Part shown: positions 1-11,214 of the stretch, piece after piece
Layout: the number at the start of each line of letters is the position of its first letter
Position numbering within the stretch: the stretch's first letter is position 1
NCBI RefSeq assembly: GCF_025698545.1
Contig: NC_068566.1
Location: 45,301,192-45,365,191 of the forward strand
Reading direction: 5' to 3'
DNA from: Gossypium raimondii
Taxonomy: Eukaryota > Streptophyta > Magnoliopsida > Malvales > Malvaceae
DNA length: 64,000 nucleotides
The notes under the pieces: model-generated
Seen by the model: the letters and a program-made list of their open reading frames with translations, nothing else
The model's database searches: none
What the model was told of the DNA's origin: nothing
Made by a program: the position numbers and the translations under genes

Positions 1-665
1 TAAGCATGTACTGAACCATGGCTCCTTCTTCAACTAATACCCCTGCTAACCTAACAAACCTTAAAACAAAGCTTCCTTCAAACCAAACATAAACCCAACT
101 ACCTGTTTCAACTCAATCACTTGCATCACTCTCTCAGCCACTAGCCATCAATCTTAACCAAACAACACTATGTTACTCTTAGTCTCCACCTGGTGTTTCT
201 TCCTCTCTGCTCAGATATGCTTACCCCATACTACCACTATCCTCCCCCAAGCTGGTGGTTTACCGCATCTCCCCAGGTCGGTGCTGCCACCACTCTTATT
301 GATTAAGTCTCTCAGCACCAAAACCTGGCTCTTAGCAGCAAGTCACGAAGACGCAGAAGAAGACATGCCGCCTAGAAGCGCAACTCTCTAAGGAACAACA
401 CCAATTTCAGGAACAACAGAAACGCCAACGCCTACTAGACCTAAAAAATGCCCAGAATAAGCAGTTGATTGCGGAACTTAAGGCGAGTAGAAACCAGCTA
501 GGGAAACCGAAAACCTCAAGAGGAGGACAGAACTCAGTTCACCCTCTGCAGGCAGCATGACCAAAAGTAACAGAATGATCCACTTGTTATAATAATCACC
601 TAATTAGTTCCTAAGCCAGAGCCCTCCATGATAATTATACCTCATTGGAAAGAACAAATGCAAGT

Positions 666-724
666 GCTAAAGATGAAGTAGTGTTTTTTTTTTTTTTTTT
701 TATTAGAGCTAAAGATGAAGTAGT
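666..724 (-). repeat. Poly(A)-only insertion flanked by 17-bp direct repeats
   Basis: The 17-mer GCTAAAGATGAAGTAGT occurs at 666-682 and again at 708-724. Between the copies are 25 bp: a G, a run of 18 T, then ATTAGA. Read on the - strand this is an A-run flanked by a long target duplication, the footprint of target-primed reverse transcription with almost no body left. Slippage or a simple local duplication is the alternative. Confidence 0.5.
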
Positions 725-844
725 TGTAAGAATTCTGAGGGCCTAAAACTAATGAAGCTTGTTGGAGTTATTCCAATGAACCTTTTGTTGCAGAGGTATT
801 AGCCTATAACCTCCTATCGTCCTTTAAAATTTCCCAAGGTCTCT

Positions 845-1286
845 TATGGTGGTTTAGGAGACCCAAAAGATCATTTGGCCCACTACAACAACCACATGAA
901 CATCCTCGGTGCATCCGGCGAAATCAAGTGTCGGGCCGTCTTTATGACGCTTACACATACCGCCCCAGCATGGTATCTACCCTGCCAAGAGGCTCCATCC
1001 GCACCTTCTCATGAGCCGATTTTTGGCCAACAAGACATTGCAACAATCTCTTGTGTACCGCATGTCCATTTTCCATAAACATGGTCAATCCCTCCGTGAT
1101 TTTGTGAGACGATTCAATGCAGCCACAATGATAACAGAAGGAGCTTCAAATGATCTAGTCATCCATGCCTTCATTGCTGGCACAACCCACCAATTCCTCA
1201 TGTACAACATTTCCCGGAACTTACCGGACAAGCTCTCGACACTGAATCAAATTGCCTACAGATTTGCTGAGAGTGACAAAATCTAG
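845..1286 (+). pseudogene. gag fragment (retrotransposon gag domain), frameshifted
   Basis: The reading begins with a DPKDHLAHYNNHMNILGAS stretch, then EIKCRAVFMTLT and APAWY, which match the retrotransposon-gag core in which Tat-type elements carry a CRAF..TL.GTA..WY pattern. About 40 codons after the ATG at 875 the match leaves this frame. It resumes from 1011 with SRFLANKTLQQ, then SLRDFVRRFNAATM and LPDKLSTLNQIAYRFAE, and ends at a stop at 1286. At least one frameshift therefore splits the domain. In an active element gag forms the particle that packages the RNA. This copy cannot encode a full protein. Confidence 0.7.
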
Positions 1287-2044
1287 CAAAATAATGCCAA
1301 ACTTTTCGCTCCCATGCGCTAGGACTCCTATCCTCCACACAATCCATCCCGTTCTTGTAGTTACGCGGGATAGTACCGGACTTGCCCTCCGGTAGGCAAC
1401 CGCAAAAATAGACAGTACCATGCATTACCTCAGGGAGCGCAACGAATGGTCACTACCCTCAATTACCCGTCACTTAGAACCCATCAGAGATGACAAGAGT
1501 GGCCAAGACAAGAGGAACATGGCCCCCTACAACTGTTTTCGCACGTACCAAGAGCCAAGTAGAACATTAAAGGATACTAGAAAACCCTTTGCTAATGCTT
1601 CCGAGCCAACACCGTAGCAACTCCAATCATCATTGCTAGTTCTACAACGCTCCTGGGAATTGCACTGAGAACTGTATCCATCTAAAAAATGCCATTGAGT
1701 CGGTCATCCAATAGGACCACTTGAAGTAGTTTTTGGCACGAGAGCCACACCTGAGTAACCAAGTCTTATAATAGGGAGATAGGACCATCCAACACTCGGA
1801 GAGATGACAAGGGCAAACAACCTGTGCAGGGGGTTATTGATGTGTTGATCGAAGATAATGCAGAATGGGCCACTTCCAACTCTAAGCAGAAGGCTCATCT
1901 TCGGAGTATCATGTCTGTTGTTGCTCCACTAAAAAGCACAAGGCCATATTTTCCTAGCAATTCCAGTTCTTTGAGGCAAATGGGAAAGAAGAGTTAGATG
2001 CTGAGGGTGATGACCTTCTCGTAGTCTCAGGCACCATAGCCTCA

Positions 2045-2275
2045 TTCCAAATAAAAAGGATCCTTATGGATACAGGGAGTTCAGCTGACATCTTCATTGC
2101 TAAGGCCTTGTACCAGATGGAACTCAAGGATTCCACCCTGAAGAAAGCTAGCCCGGTTTACGGCTTCGCCAGCCAGCTGATCGCACTGAAAGGATTGATC
2201 ATTTTTCCAGTGACATTGGGCGACGATGAGCACATGGTCACAGAGATGGTCGAGCTTCAGCAATTTCACTTTATT
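2045..2275 (+). pseudogene. retrotransposon aspartic protease fragment
   Basis: The frame reads RILMDTGSSADIF, which contains the D-T-G-S-S active-site signature of retropepsins. It is followed by KALYQMEL, a GFASQLIALKG flap-like segment and FPVTLGDD, as in Tat-type gypsy elements. The homology ends near 2275 (VELQQF), and the frame then runs into AT-rich sequence that does not look coding. In a live element this enzyme would process the Gag-Pol polyprotein. Here it is an isolated fragment about 75 residues long. Confidence 0.65.
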
Positions 2276-2280
2276 TTAAT

Positions 2281-2677
2281 TGATATAATAACAAATTTAG
2301 TCATCCAAGTTTACACATTTTATCTATTTATATATATGAAGCTAAAGTTCTTTTTTATATATATTTTCTTTTGAACCTTTTAGATTTTTTAAAATTTATA
2401 TATTTTTCAGATAATTTATAAAATCAGGACTAAATTAATAGCATATGTAAACAATGAGAACTTAATTTGTTATTATATAAGCTAAAGCTATGTATAATTG
2501 ACGGAAAATATTAATTGTCATGACTAACTATCCTTAGTTGGTTACTTTCACATATGACTATGATCAAATTGCTTTGTTTGTTTTAGAAGGACCAATTTGC
2601 TTAATATTTAAACTAAGAGGAATTGGACATGTGTTTTTGCCTAACTATTGATAATCTATAACTTAAATATATATATA
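2281..2677. other. AT-rich spacer, no gene seen
   Basis: No coding potential, RNA gene or clear repeat boundary is visible between the gypsy fragment and the start of the inverted-repeat element at 2678. Confidence 0.6.
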
Positions 2678-3691
2678 GGGTAAACTACTTTAGCTGTCAC
2701 TAGACTTGTCCATGGGCCGGGCCTACAAAAAAATGTTAGCCCGTTTACTAGGCCTGGCCCGGCCCGGCCCGACCCGAAATATGGGCCTGAGATTTTGCCC
2801 AGGCCCGGCCCGGAGAAAAAATATGGGGCCCGAGCCCGGCCCGTTTTAATTAAAATTAAAATTATTTTTTTAATAAAATTAAAACTAATTGTTATTAAAA
2901 TTATCAAATTATTAATTGTATTAATTGTTGTAATAAAATCTAACATTTGATTAGTAAATTTATCAAATTATTAATTGTATTAATTGTATTAATTGTTGTA
3001 ACAAAATCTAACATTTGATTAGTAAAACAAACTTGATGTTTTATTATTATTATTTTGTAACACTTGTCAAGGAAATGAAAGTAAATAAACTTGAAATAAA
3101 AAACTATTATATTTTAAAAATAATATATATATTTAATATTTTTCGGGCCGGGCCGGGTCCGGGCCAAAAAAAATCTTGCCCGAGGCTCGGCCCATTTTTT
3201 AAACGGGCCTAAATTTTTGCCCAAACCCATATTTCGGGCCTATATTTTTATCCAAACCCTCCCATATTTCGGGCGGGCCGTCGGGCCGGGCCGGGCCGCC
3301 CGGCCCATGGACAGGTCTAGTAGTCACTGAACTATGATTTTTCTGTTCTTTTGGTCACCCAATTATGAAAAATTATAAAATGATAACTAAATTATTCAAT
3401 TTTATCTTTTTTGGTCACCCAACTATTTTAGATTTTTTGAAGTCTTCATTTTGGTGACCAAAAAAGGTAAACTTTTTTTCTCACCCAACTATCTTGGATT
3501 TTGGATGTTTCCATTTTGGTGACCAAAAAAGACAAAATTGAATAGTTGGGTGACCATTTTGTAATTTTTCATAGTTGGGTGATAAAAAAGAAACTTATTA
3601 ATCGTTAGGTTATTATTTTGTAAATTTTCATAGTTAAGTGACCAAAAAAGAAAGAAAATCACAGTTGTTTGAGCTATATTGTAGTTTAGCC
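2678..3691. mobile_element. Mutator-like inverted-repeat MITE, split by a hAT element
   Basis: The left end reads GGGTAAACTAC, followed after the inserted element by a TCACTGAACTATGATTTTT and TTTTGGTCACCC series. The right end is its inverse (GGTGACCAAAAAAG, AATCACAGTTG, then TGTAGTTTAGCCACC). Inner inverted pairs around 3390-3420 and 3520-3545 (ATTCAATTTTATCTTTTTTG against its complement) add to the fold-back structure. GGGTAAACTA ends are shared with the MITE at 36665, which has a 9-bp duplication. No clear target duplication is visible here, so the superfamily is inferred. Confidence 0.5.
2701..3319. mobile_element. Non-autonomous hAT element, family A copy 1
   Basis: The element starts TAGACTTGTCCATGGGCCGG and ends CCGGCCCATGGACAGGTCTA, so the terminal inverted repeats are about 20 bp and very GC-rich. 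The flanking 8-mers are GCTGTCAC (2693-2700) and GTAGTCAC (3320-3327), 6 of 8 identical. An 8-bp duplication is the hAT hallmark. The middle is AT-rich with no transposase. Subterminal GGGCCGGGCC and TTTCGGGC blocks are repeated at both ends. Its interior matches copy 3 (46651-47229) in reverse orientation. Confidence 0.8.
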
Positions 3692-3716
3692 ACCTATTTT
3701 ATTTATTTAGTGTTGG

Positions 3717-4232
3717 CTTAATGCATAAATTGGTATTTGAGTCTGACATTTTTTTCTAATGTGGTACCTATGTTATTTTTGGTCCAATGTGGTTACTATA
3801 TTTTGGTACTGAAGACAACAATGTTAACTTTTCGTGTTTAATTTAGGTTTTATAGTTGATTTGATGAAAATTCATAATTAATTATTAATGTTAGCAATTA
3901 ACTTTCATCAACTTTAAAACCAAAATTAAATCACATCCATCGGGTTGTATTTGACAAATTAAACACAAAATTAAATAATTTTATAATTAAAACTAAATTT
4001 ATTCTATTAAAAATCATGAAAAATTCAAACCTAATATAATATTAGCAATTAACTTTTATCAAATCAACTCTAAAATTAGGATTAAATACTAAAAAATTAA
4101 CATTATTACCTTTGGAAACCAAAATATGTAAATTTTGCCAAATGCAAGTACCGGATTGAATCAAAAAATAACACAAGTACCACATTAGAAAAAAAATGTC
4201 AAATTCGAGTATCAAATGATGTATTACACCTT
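3717..4232. mobile_element. Long inverted-repeat MITE
   Basis: About 100 bp on the left, containing GACATTTTTTTCTAATGTGG and TTGGTCCAATGTGG, recurs in inverted orientation at about 4120-4230 (CCACATTAGAAAAAAAATGTC). The arms are roughly 80% alike by eye and enclose about 300 bp of AT-rich sequence without an ORF. Target duplications were not identified, so the superfamily is open. Confidence 0.5.
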
Positions 4233-4780
4233 TCAATTTTAATGTATAACATGGATAAACATCATAGATTACGGAGTGAAGAAACCCCACAAAACAAGTC
4301 CAAAAAGTTGGTAAAAGATCTCTCCAGTCCATCTCAAAAAAATCAAAGCAATTTAATCTTTGTCAAATTTGAAATTGAGTAACTGAAGATAATTAATCAC
4401 GACATTAATGTCTTTTGCCAATTGTACATAATTTTGATTGATATAGCAAAATATTTAACTATTAATGTTTACAAGCTTTGTCAATTTGGTCTTTATTCTA
4501 AAAAAATCAACGAATTTAACCTCAACATTACACAAATGTTGCAGGCTAAATTTGTTAAATCGGGACTAAATTGATAGAATGTCTAAAATTTGAAAGTTAA
4601 ATTTGTTATTATGCCAATAAAAATTACATACAATTGACAGAAAACATTAACTCGACACTAATTGTCTTTAATTGCTCACTTTTGAAATTGAAAGGGATTA
4701 AATTACTCTTATCTTTTATAGGGACCAATTTGCTCAATATCAAAATCAGGAGGGACTGGAGAGGTCTTTTCACCAAAAAA
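4233..4780. other. AT-rich spacer upstream of the RING gene
   Basis: No gene is seen here. The stretch leads into the likely promoter and leader of the + strand RING-H2 gene. Repeats of the form TCAATTTGGTC and AAATTGATAGAATG suggest an old degraded repeat. Confidence 0.4.
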
Positions 4781-4977
4781 AATTCTGCAGGATTCAATTT
4801 TAATGGAGAGTCTTCCTTTCTCACTGAAACTTGTTCTTTCTACACGAAACAAGCATATAACAGTTACACGCTCTAAAATAATGAAATAGAATCACGTTAT
4901 TTTTTAATTTTTTAGTTCTTTTTAAAATTTCACTGGGAATTCTTGAATTAATTTCCAATCCAAGTTTCGATCAACAG

Positions 4978-5970
4978 GTATCCTCTTCATTTTTTTTCCT
5001 CATGGGAATATGGCTTCCCTATCTTCTTGATTGAATAATGGTTTTCTCTAGGGTTTTTTTAGTAAGCATAAGTTGATTAATTTTTCCCTCTTGTTAGCTC
5101 TTGGATTGTTGAGTTATTGATAAATTCTACTGGGTTTTTTCTCAATCTTGTGAAATCTAGTTGTTTGGCTTTAGCTATTGATTTTCTGTTCTTTTTTTTT
5201 TTTTCAATGTAAGATTCTTTTTCTACTATTACACTATCAATTTCAGCTATTTCGATGCCTTTTCTTATTGGATTAATTACTGTTTTAGTGCTTGCTGATG
5301 AAGAATAACTATAGGCAATTCATTCTTGTTTTTTTTTTTTTATATTGAATTTACCTATTTGTTATTACCATTATTTCAGCAGATGGGTTATTTATGTTGG
5401 GGTTTATCACAATCTTGTTTGTTTTTCAGTTTAGTTCATTGGTCTATTTGGATGAATTTATTTTGTAGTTCTTGATATGGAATTATAGCAGGACAGTTGA
5501 ACTGAAAAGGGCTAAGGTCTTTGAACTTGGTTCATGTTGATTTTGGTTTTACATGAACATTCTGCTACTACTGTTGTTCAGAGTCTGCAAACTTTTGTAT
5601 GTCCAGACGAAGAGTGAAATAGCAGCGAGCTTGACTTTGTTTTAGGATCTTATTCATGTTTTCTATCATCAGTGTGCTTGTATATGATAAGTATATGAAA
5701 GAAGCCAGATAATTATTTATTACTTTCTGTTGGGTTTTACTTATGTTCTATGAACTTCATGCTGTTGATTATTTTTCTGGAATTTCTATTAGATATTGGC
5801 ATTTTTAGATCTATGAACCACATCAAACTGCCTCTATTTTTGCGTTATTAGTTACAATAGCTTTCATGTTGTCATGTGGCATTTGGGATGCTTATCGTTT
5901 ACAGAGTTTACTGGATGGATTAATATTCTGTTTATGTCTTCAAAAGTGATTTTAATCTTTTTCTCAACAG
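4978..5970 (+). other. Probable 5' UTR intron of the RING-H2 gene
   Basis: ATCAACAG|GTATCC at 4977/4978 is a good donor, and TTTTTCTCAACAG at 5958-5970 follows a pyrimidine-rich tract and is a good acceptor. The 993 bp between is T-rich and has no conserved ORF. Splicing would join a leader exon ending at 4977 to 5971-6054, just upstream of the start codon. A long leader intron next to the ATG is common in plant housekeeping genes and can raise expression. Its use here is inferred from the splice signals. A later acceptor (TAGGCTGCAG, about 6040) is possible. Confidence 0.45.
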
Positions 5971-6054
5971 ATTCTCTCAGCTCGTGATGGTGTGGGATTC
6001 TAATGTAATGAGTAACAAGTAGTGTTATATAGGCTGCAGACAGAAGGGAAAGGA

Positions 6055-7502
6055 ATGGGTGGTTGTTGCTGCTGTTGCTCTTCTGGAGGAGTTGAAATGA
6101 GTAGTGCACCAGCATATTATTATGTCAGTAAAATTTTCTTCCTATGTCTAATTGTTTTTCTCAATTTTCTTCTTTTAGTTTTTTCAGCCTAACCTTCTTA
6201 TCCTTACTTCTCACGCTGCAACTAGCTTTGTATGTTTTGAACTCGGTTTCAGCTCATCCCATCAGTGTAGAGTACTATATATTTTATGAAGTGCCACACT
6301 GCAAAATTTCTTGGGTGAATGCATGATGTAGAATAAAATGAGTTTGAAGCACTTGAGAGTATCAAAATGTTTTAAACTCGCTGAAATATTGGGCCCTTTA
6401 TTTTTTATGGATGTCTGGATGGAACTGATTATAAAATTTGTCACTCTTATTGAGTTGCTCAAGAATCATGACCTGATCACAAATTCACCATTACTAGTTG
6501 CTCATTTGTCATTATCTGCCCACCTGTACTTAATACTAAAACGGGTCAGAGTTGAACTGTAGAACAACCTGAGATTAGAAATGAATATTCAGAAGTTCTT
6601 GTTGACCTGTCCACTCTCATACTTATTATTTATTAGGAAGTAGTTGATCCCCATCCATAGGTAACTATATTGAACTAATTGCTTATCATATTGAATGCAT
6701 TTTCGTTATCTTTGTTTGAGTTGAATTTTCTTCTAACAGTACCCACAAGCCTCAGATGAGCATGTTCCTTTATCATATCACAATGTTGCTGCCTCTGCCC
6801 TCTCAACCGGGCTCCTGGTTAACACAAATCTGGAGGTATCTGTTCCTGATGCTTATAGACCTCCGCCTGCTCCAATGCCATTTGATGCAGTTGTAGAACC
6901 TCCTCAGACTTCTTCAGTGATCCAAGGAATTCATAACAGTAAGAGCAATGAAACATTGCAAACGACAAATGTAAATTGCAGTCAAGGAACAGTTGCTGTA
7001 AATACTCAAGAGACTTCTATAAAATCCGAGAACACAAAGGAAGACTGCAAAGCACAATCCAATACAGATATTGAATCCTTAAAGGGGCTAGAAGTTGATA
7101 TTTCAAAACCAGTTAAATCAATTGTGTCCACAAAGGAGGAGGAGGAGGATGTTTGTCCCACCTGTTTGGAAGGTATATCTTACCCATACATCATTATCTG
7201 CTAACTTCTGTTTTGACTTTCAAGTAGTAAGGTTGCTAAAAGAGCCTTTTTTTTGTTCTTTCCTGTTAGAGTATGATGCAGAAAATCCAAAAATTATCTC
7301 AAAATGCGAGCATCATTTTCACCTTGCATGTATTCTTGAATGGATGGAAAGAAGTGACACATGTCCTGTCTGTGATAAGGTTTATCTTAAAACTATATTC
7401 ATCTCTCATAAGTCAATAGGAATTATTCTATATAACCTAGCGAAATAACAATCCAGTTTTCTTATCATGCAGGAAATGATATTCGACCTACTCACCGATT
7501 AG
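6055..7502 (+). CDS. RING-H2 finger E3 ubiquitin ligase, acylated N-terminus (At3g02290-like)
   Basis: Four coding exons (6055-6123, 6740-7172, 7270-7379, 7473-7502) join in frame to 213 residues. The last three junctions are standard; the first donor is a weak AT|GTCAGT. The C-terminus is a RING-H2 domain with C162-x2-C165, C180-x-H182-x2-H185-x2-C188 and C199-x2-C202, which binds two zinc ions and recruits an E2. The protein starts MGGCCCCC: Gly2 suits N-myristoylation and the cysteines suit palmitoylation, so it probably sits on a membrane. The middle (about 60-155) is Ser/Thr/Asn/Glu-rich and looks disordered, with an EEEE run just before the RING. The start was chosen because the MGG-Cys-run opening is typical of this plant family and precedes a good donor. 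The substrate is unknown. Confidence 0.88.
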
Positions 7503-8305
7503 TTTCCTTCTGCTTGATGGACTCAGCTTTAGCTGCTTGAAGTTTGTTGTAAAGGTTACAACTTGCTAAACGCATCAGAATTTCAGTTTTTACTTTTTCC
7601 GTGTTTCATCATGTATTTAGTGGCACTGCTGCAGATTTGGCAATATTTTAGCTTCAAATTCCTTTTTCTTCATTTCCTTCTTAACAAATGAAAAGAAAAG
7701 GAGAAAGAAATGCAGAAAAAGTAAACAAAAACAGGTTTGGTACCATTTTAAAAGTTAATATTCATGGCCTATGTGTTACCCTAAATGTTTAGTTCAGGAT
7801 GTCATTAGTTTCTACTCTCTGCCTTCACCAATGAGTGAGTACCTGAAGATGTATAAAATAGGGAACACAATACTATCATGCTGGTTTGTAATGCCTTCTT
7901 TGTCCAGAAAATCCTGCTTAGTTGCCCAAAGCAGCACATTATCTCTCTCTATGTGTCTCTCTCTCACGCACACACATATGTTTCCATGAGCCTGCAAATT
8001 CGTATCTTGCAAACTGATATCACCCTTCTTTTGTTGAATTGCTTTTGTAAATGGGATTTGGTTTATATTCATCTATATTTGATCATCATGTGCAATTGTT
8101 TGCTGATGGCTGATGTGCTGCTAGTGTCATCATTGAGTTTATTAAATTTCTTAGAATGGTGAGAATTTTATTTGTGCACTGCAATGTGTTTTTCTTTTTA
8201 TTCTTTTGAAATGAACACACTGGAATAGGCATTTTTTGTATTTTACATGGCTCATGTACTGCATAAAATGTATGATTTTCACAACAAAGTTTGATCATTA
8301 CAATT
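7503..8305 (+). other. 3' UTR and downstream spacer of the RING gene
   Basis: No second gene is visible. The first 200-300 bp after the stop are probably 3' UTR. The rest contains a short CT/CA-rich tract near 7942-7980 (CTCTCTATGTGTCTCTCTCT) and otherwise unremarkable AT-rich DNA. Confidence 0.4.
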
Positions 8306-8309
8306 TTAT

Positions 8310-8462
8310 TTAGTAGGGATAAATCTCAAAACTACATATGAACTTTGATCCAATGTGCTATTTGATACAAACTTTGGTTTGGTGCAATTATACACATGAA
8401 ATTTTTATTGTGATTCAATTATATACATGAAACTTTATTAACTCAGTTGTACATTCTAATTT
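8310..8462. repeat. Dispersed repeat E, copy 1
   Basis: The string ATGAACTTTGATCCAATGTG, then TTTGATACA, TTTGGTGCAATTATACACAT and repeated ACATGAAACTT, recurs at 56640-56800 in the same orientation (ATGAACTTTAGTTCAATATG, TTTGATACATGAA, GTGTAATTATACACATGAAAC). It is a short noncoding dispersed repeat of unknown class. Confidence 0.5.
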
Positions 8463-8786
8463 TAATTTTTATCCAGCTTCCATCTCCTTTCATGCCAGCT
8501 ACTGGTGTTTTTAAGTTCTATTTTTGCTTAATAGTTCTGTTGGGTTTGTGTTTGGGTATTTTTTTTTTTTTTGGCACTGGCTTAAATTTTGGTTTTAATT
8601 CCCAATTTCTTACTGACATATCTAACTTCAAAGTTTGATTGAGGATTTTTTGTTTCAATATTTGATTCTTTGCTCTGTTTTTGCCAAATTGAATCTTGAA
8701 AATGATGAATAAAATATGTAAAAATGTGTTCACATGCAAAAATACTGAATGGAAGTTGATGGTCCTTTTGTTGTTCTTTTAGTAGG
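8463..8786. other. Spacer, no gene seen
   Basis: T-rich DNA with a T-run near 8558-8571 and no coding or RNA signal. Confidence 0.5.

Positions 8787-8787
<1 letters not shown>

Positions 8788-8819
<32 letters not shown>
8788..8819. repeat. (TA)n microsatellite
   Basis: About 15 uninterrupted TA units. It is likely to vary in length between individuals and makes a natural SSR marker. Confidence 0.9.
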
Positions 8820-8824
<5 letters not shown>

Positions 8825-8842
8825 CCAAAGTAATTAAATAAA

Positions 8843-9096
8843 GGGTTAATATATTATTTGGTGCTTAAGTTTAGTTTTAATGTTTAATTTGGTACTCATA
8901 TCAAATGGCATCATGTGATACAATGAATTTTTAACACGTGTTATAGTAAAAGAACCCAAGTTCTTAAATTCGGACATAGAAAAATTTAAGTATTAAATTG
9001 AAAATGAAGCTAAATTCATGTACCAAATTGAGAAAGAAACTTAAATATTAAATTAAAACATTGAAATAAATTCAAGTAACAAATAATATATTAATT
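8843..9096. mobile_element. Small inverted-repeat MITE
   Basis: The left end GGTTAATATATTATTTGGTG is mirrored at the right end by CAAATAATATATTAATTG, with imperfect pairing inward (TTAAGTTTAG against CAAGTAAC). The roughly 250-bp unit is AT-rich and noncoding. The superfamily was not resolved. Confidence 0.45.
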
Positions 9097-9099
9097 GAT

Positions 9100-10360
9100 A
9101 AATAAACAATTATTTATTTCGTATGCTCCAACATCAACAACCTTTTAAAATTCGGTTATTTTATAATTCTTTAATAAAATTTATTGAATTAATTTGTATG
9201 TATAAGACCCTAATTTTTTAATATTCATAAATTTATCAAAATTTAATAATAAACGAATAATTTTAATTTAATATGCTCGATAATCATACCTAAGATCACG
9301 TTATACATCCAACTAATTTGGGGTAAATTTTAAATCATTTAAAATTCATTAATTAAATTTTTTGAATAAAATTATTTTGACTTTAGATATTTTTAATTAC
9401 TTATTTAGATTAATTTAAGTAGTATAATTTTTTTAATAAATTATAAAAATAAGACAAAATCTAAATAAATAAACACAACTAAATATAAATCATACCTAAA
9501 ACCACGAATATTTTGACCATAAAATTTGGGAACACAACTTTCGGTGTTTGCAAGTCCAAACAGAGTACAAAAGGATAACGTGCCGGGTGGGATGAATATC
9601 ACAATAAATTTCTTCAATATTATTTAAACTTTTAAATACTTTTAAATAAATGGTGTAAACAGTTTTGGTGACGTCAAAAGATGCACCCCAATATTTATTT
9701 ATATACAGAAATCTACTTATATCCTGATTAATATTTCAATAATTTAATCATAATATTTTATATTTCATTCATATAAACTATAAATATTAATTTTGATATA
9801 AATTAATTTAATCACTAAATATATATTAATATAAATAATATTTTAAATCGATTAAAAAGTTTACATTTATATCAATTAAAAATATATTAAAATTTAATGA
9901 TTAAATTATTAAAATATTAGAATACTTCTCATTTATATATATATATATATATATAAGATATTAGAGAATGTTCAAATACAATCAATATGGAATCTTGATG
10001 CTTCAATCAATGTTATTCTTATCTTTCCCTTCTTCATCTTATCTTAAAATCTTATTTAAATTAAATAATTACTATGCATTTAATTTTAAATTATGTTAAT
10101 TAAACCTTTCTATATTGTTTTAATCATATCTTTTCATCACTTTTCTAATTATTCATATTTATTGAAGTCATTAGTAATGAAATAAACTTATATATTCATT
10201 CATCCAAGCATATCATTGTGTATTAAGCTCAATAAATTATTAACTGACTCACTTTTATCAGTAAAAACAACTTTAGTCATTTTGCCTAATTTCAAAATCT
10301 ATTGCCTAAGGTTAATTTTTATACTAGTTTGTATATTCTATGTAAACATTGGTGAAGTTA
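9100..10360. other. AT-rich intergenic DNA
   Basis: No gene is seen. The stretch is dominated by TTTAAAAT and TTTAATTA words, with a short (TA)n tract near 9937-9955. It contains no long frame with a plausible protein. Confidence 0.6.
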
Positions 10361-10371
10361 GCGGGGTGGGT

Positions 10372-10630
10372 CAGGGGCGAAGTTATAAAAAAATTTTGAG
10401 AGTCAAAATTAAATTGTATGTTTTTACGATAGTAAAAATGTAATTTCACTATTTTAATAATTTGTATCTTTATCATTTTAAATGATTAAATCAAATTTTA
10501 ATTATTTTTTGAGGTTAAAGTGCAACTTTACCATTATTAATTTAAAATCTTATAAATTATAAAGAAATCTAAATAAAATTTTTTTATTTTAGGGGGTCGG
10601 ACCTGCCTGCCCCCATTGGCTCCGCCACTG
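10372..10630. mobile_element. hAT-type MITE, family C copy 1
   Basis: The ends are CAGGGGCGAAGTTA on the left and GGCTCCGCCACTG on the right (inverse CAGTGGCGGAGCC). The 8-mer GGGTGGGT lies immediately on both sides (10364-10371 and 10631-10638), a perfect 8-bp target duplication. The 259-bp interior is AT-rich and noncoding. Related copies lie at 55018-55282 and 62839-63102, with a decayed body at 51740-51950. Confidence 0.82.
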
Positions 10631-10779
10631 GGGTGGGTGGTTTAGTCCTTTAAAAAATGGTAATATTATAAGTTAGTATAGTGGTAAAAATGTATTTTAA
10701 CCCCAAACATTTATAATTTACTTTTGGTCTCTGCCGATTAAAAATTCTAGTTTCACCCTGTATGTAAATTGTGGAGTTA

Positions 10780-11214
10780 GGTATTGTTTGATAAACTAAA
10801 AAACTAAGTGCTGAAAATTTAAGTATTGAATTCAAGTTATAAAATTTGATTGATATATTTTTAAATTTAATTACGGAATATAATTAGGTTATTTGATAAA
10901 TATAGATTTTAAATTATAAAAAATGTATTCTACATTTTATCCTTAATTTTAAACATTTTATTTTATTCTAAACAAAAAATAAATTTAAATGTAAAGTTTT
11001 CATAGAATAATATAATATTAAAACAAATAAAAACAAATTGAATTAATTGAAAATATTCTCCATTAAGTGATAAGTAGCTCTTATCTACTTAATATTTTTC
11101 ACACTTTTTTATTCAAAAATTTATTGAGTTGTTTTAATTTTAGATTATCAAATATGTGTAAAATATTAAATCGTTGAAAATATTAATTTTCTCGATGGTT
11201 TATCAAACTAGACC
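10780..11214. mobile_element. Inverted-repeat MITE
   Basis: The left end TTAGGTATTGTTTGATAAAC and the right end GTTTATCAAACTAGACCTAA form an imperfect terminal inverted repeat of about 20 bp. The interior is AT-rich and noncoding. TTA and TAA lie at the two edges, which would suit a Tourist-like element, but the trinucleotides may be part of the repeat itself. Confidence 0.5.

Larger units (their letters stand above)
1..2280 (+). mobile_element. Decayed Ty3/gypsy (Tat/Retand-like) gag-protease fragment
   Basis: This stretch reads as the gag and protease part of a gypsy-type element with no LTR, RT or integrase in view. The far left (about 170-560) gives short Gln/Lys-rich pieces in shifting frames that could be the gag N-terminus. 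845-1286 is recognisable gag and 2040-2275 a retroviral-type aspartic protease. Between them (1290-2040) are only broken frames. Homology stops abruptly near 2275, where the sequence turns into AT-rich spacer. The clade is inferred from the look of the gag and protease, not from RT. Confidence 0.65.

Noticed and set aside
2656-2946. Frame rich in GPARAPYF and GPGLG through the hAT end
   Set aside because: Produced by translating the GGGCCGGGCC inverted repeats, not a gene.
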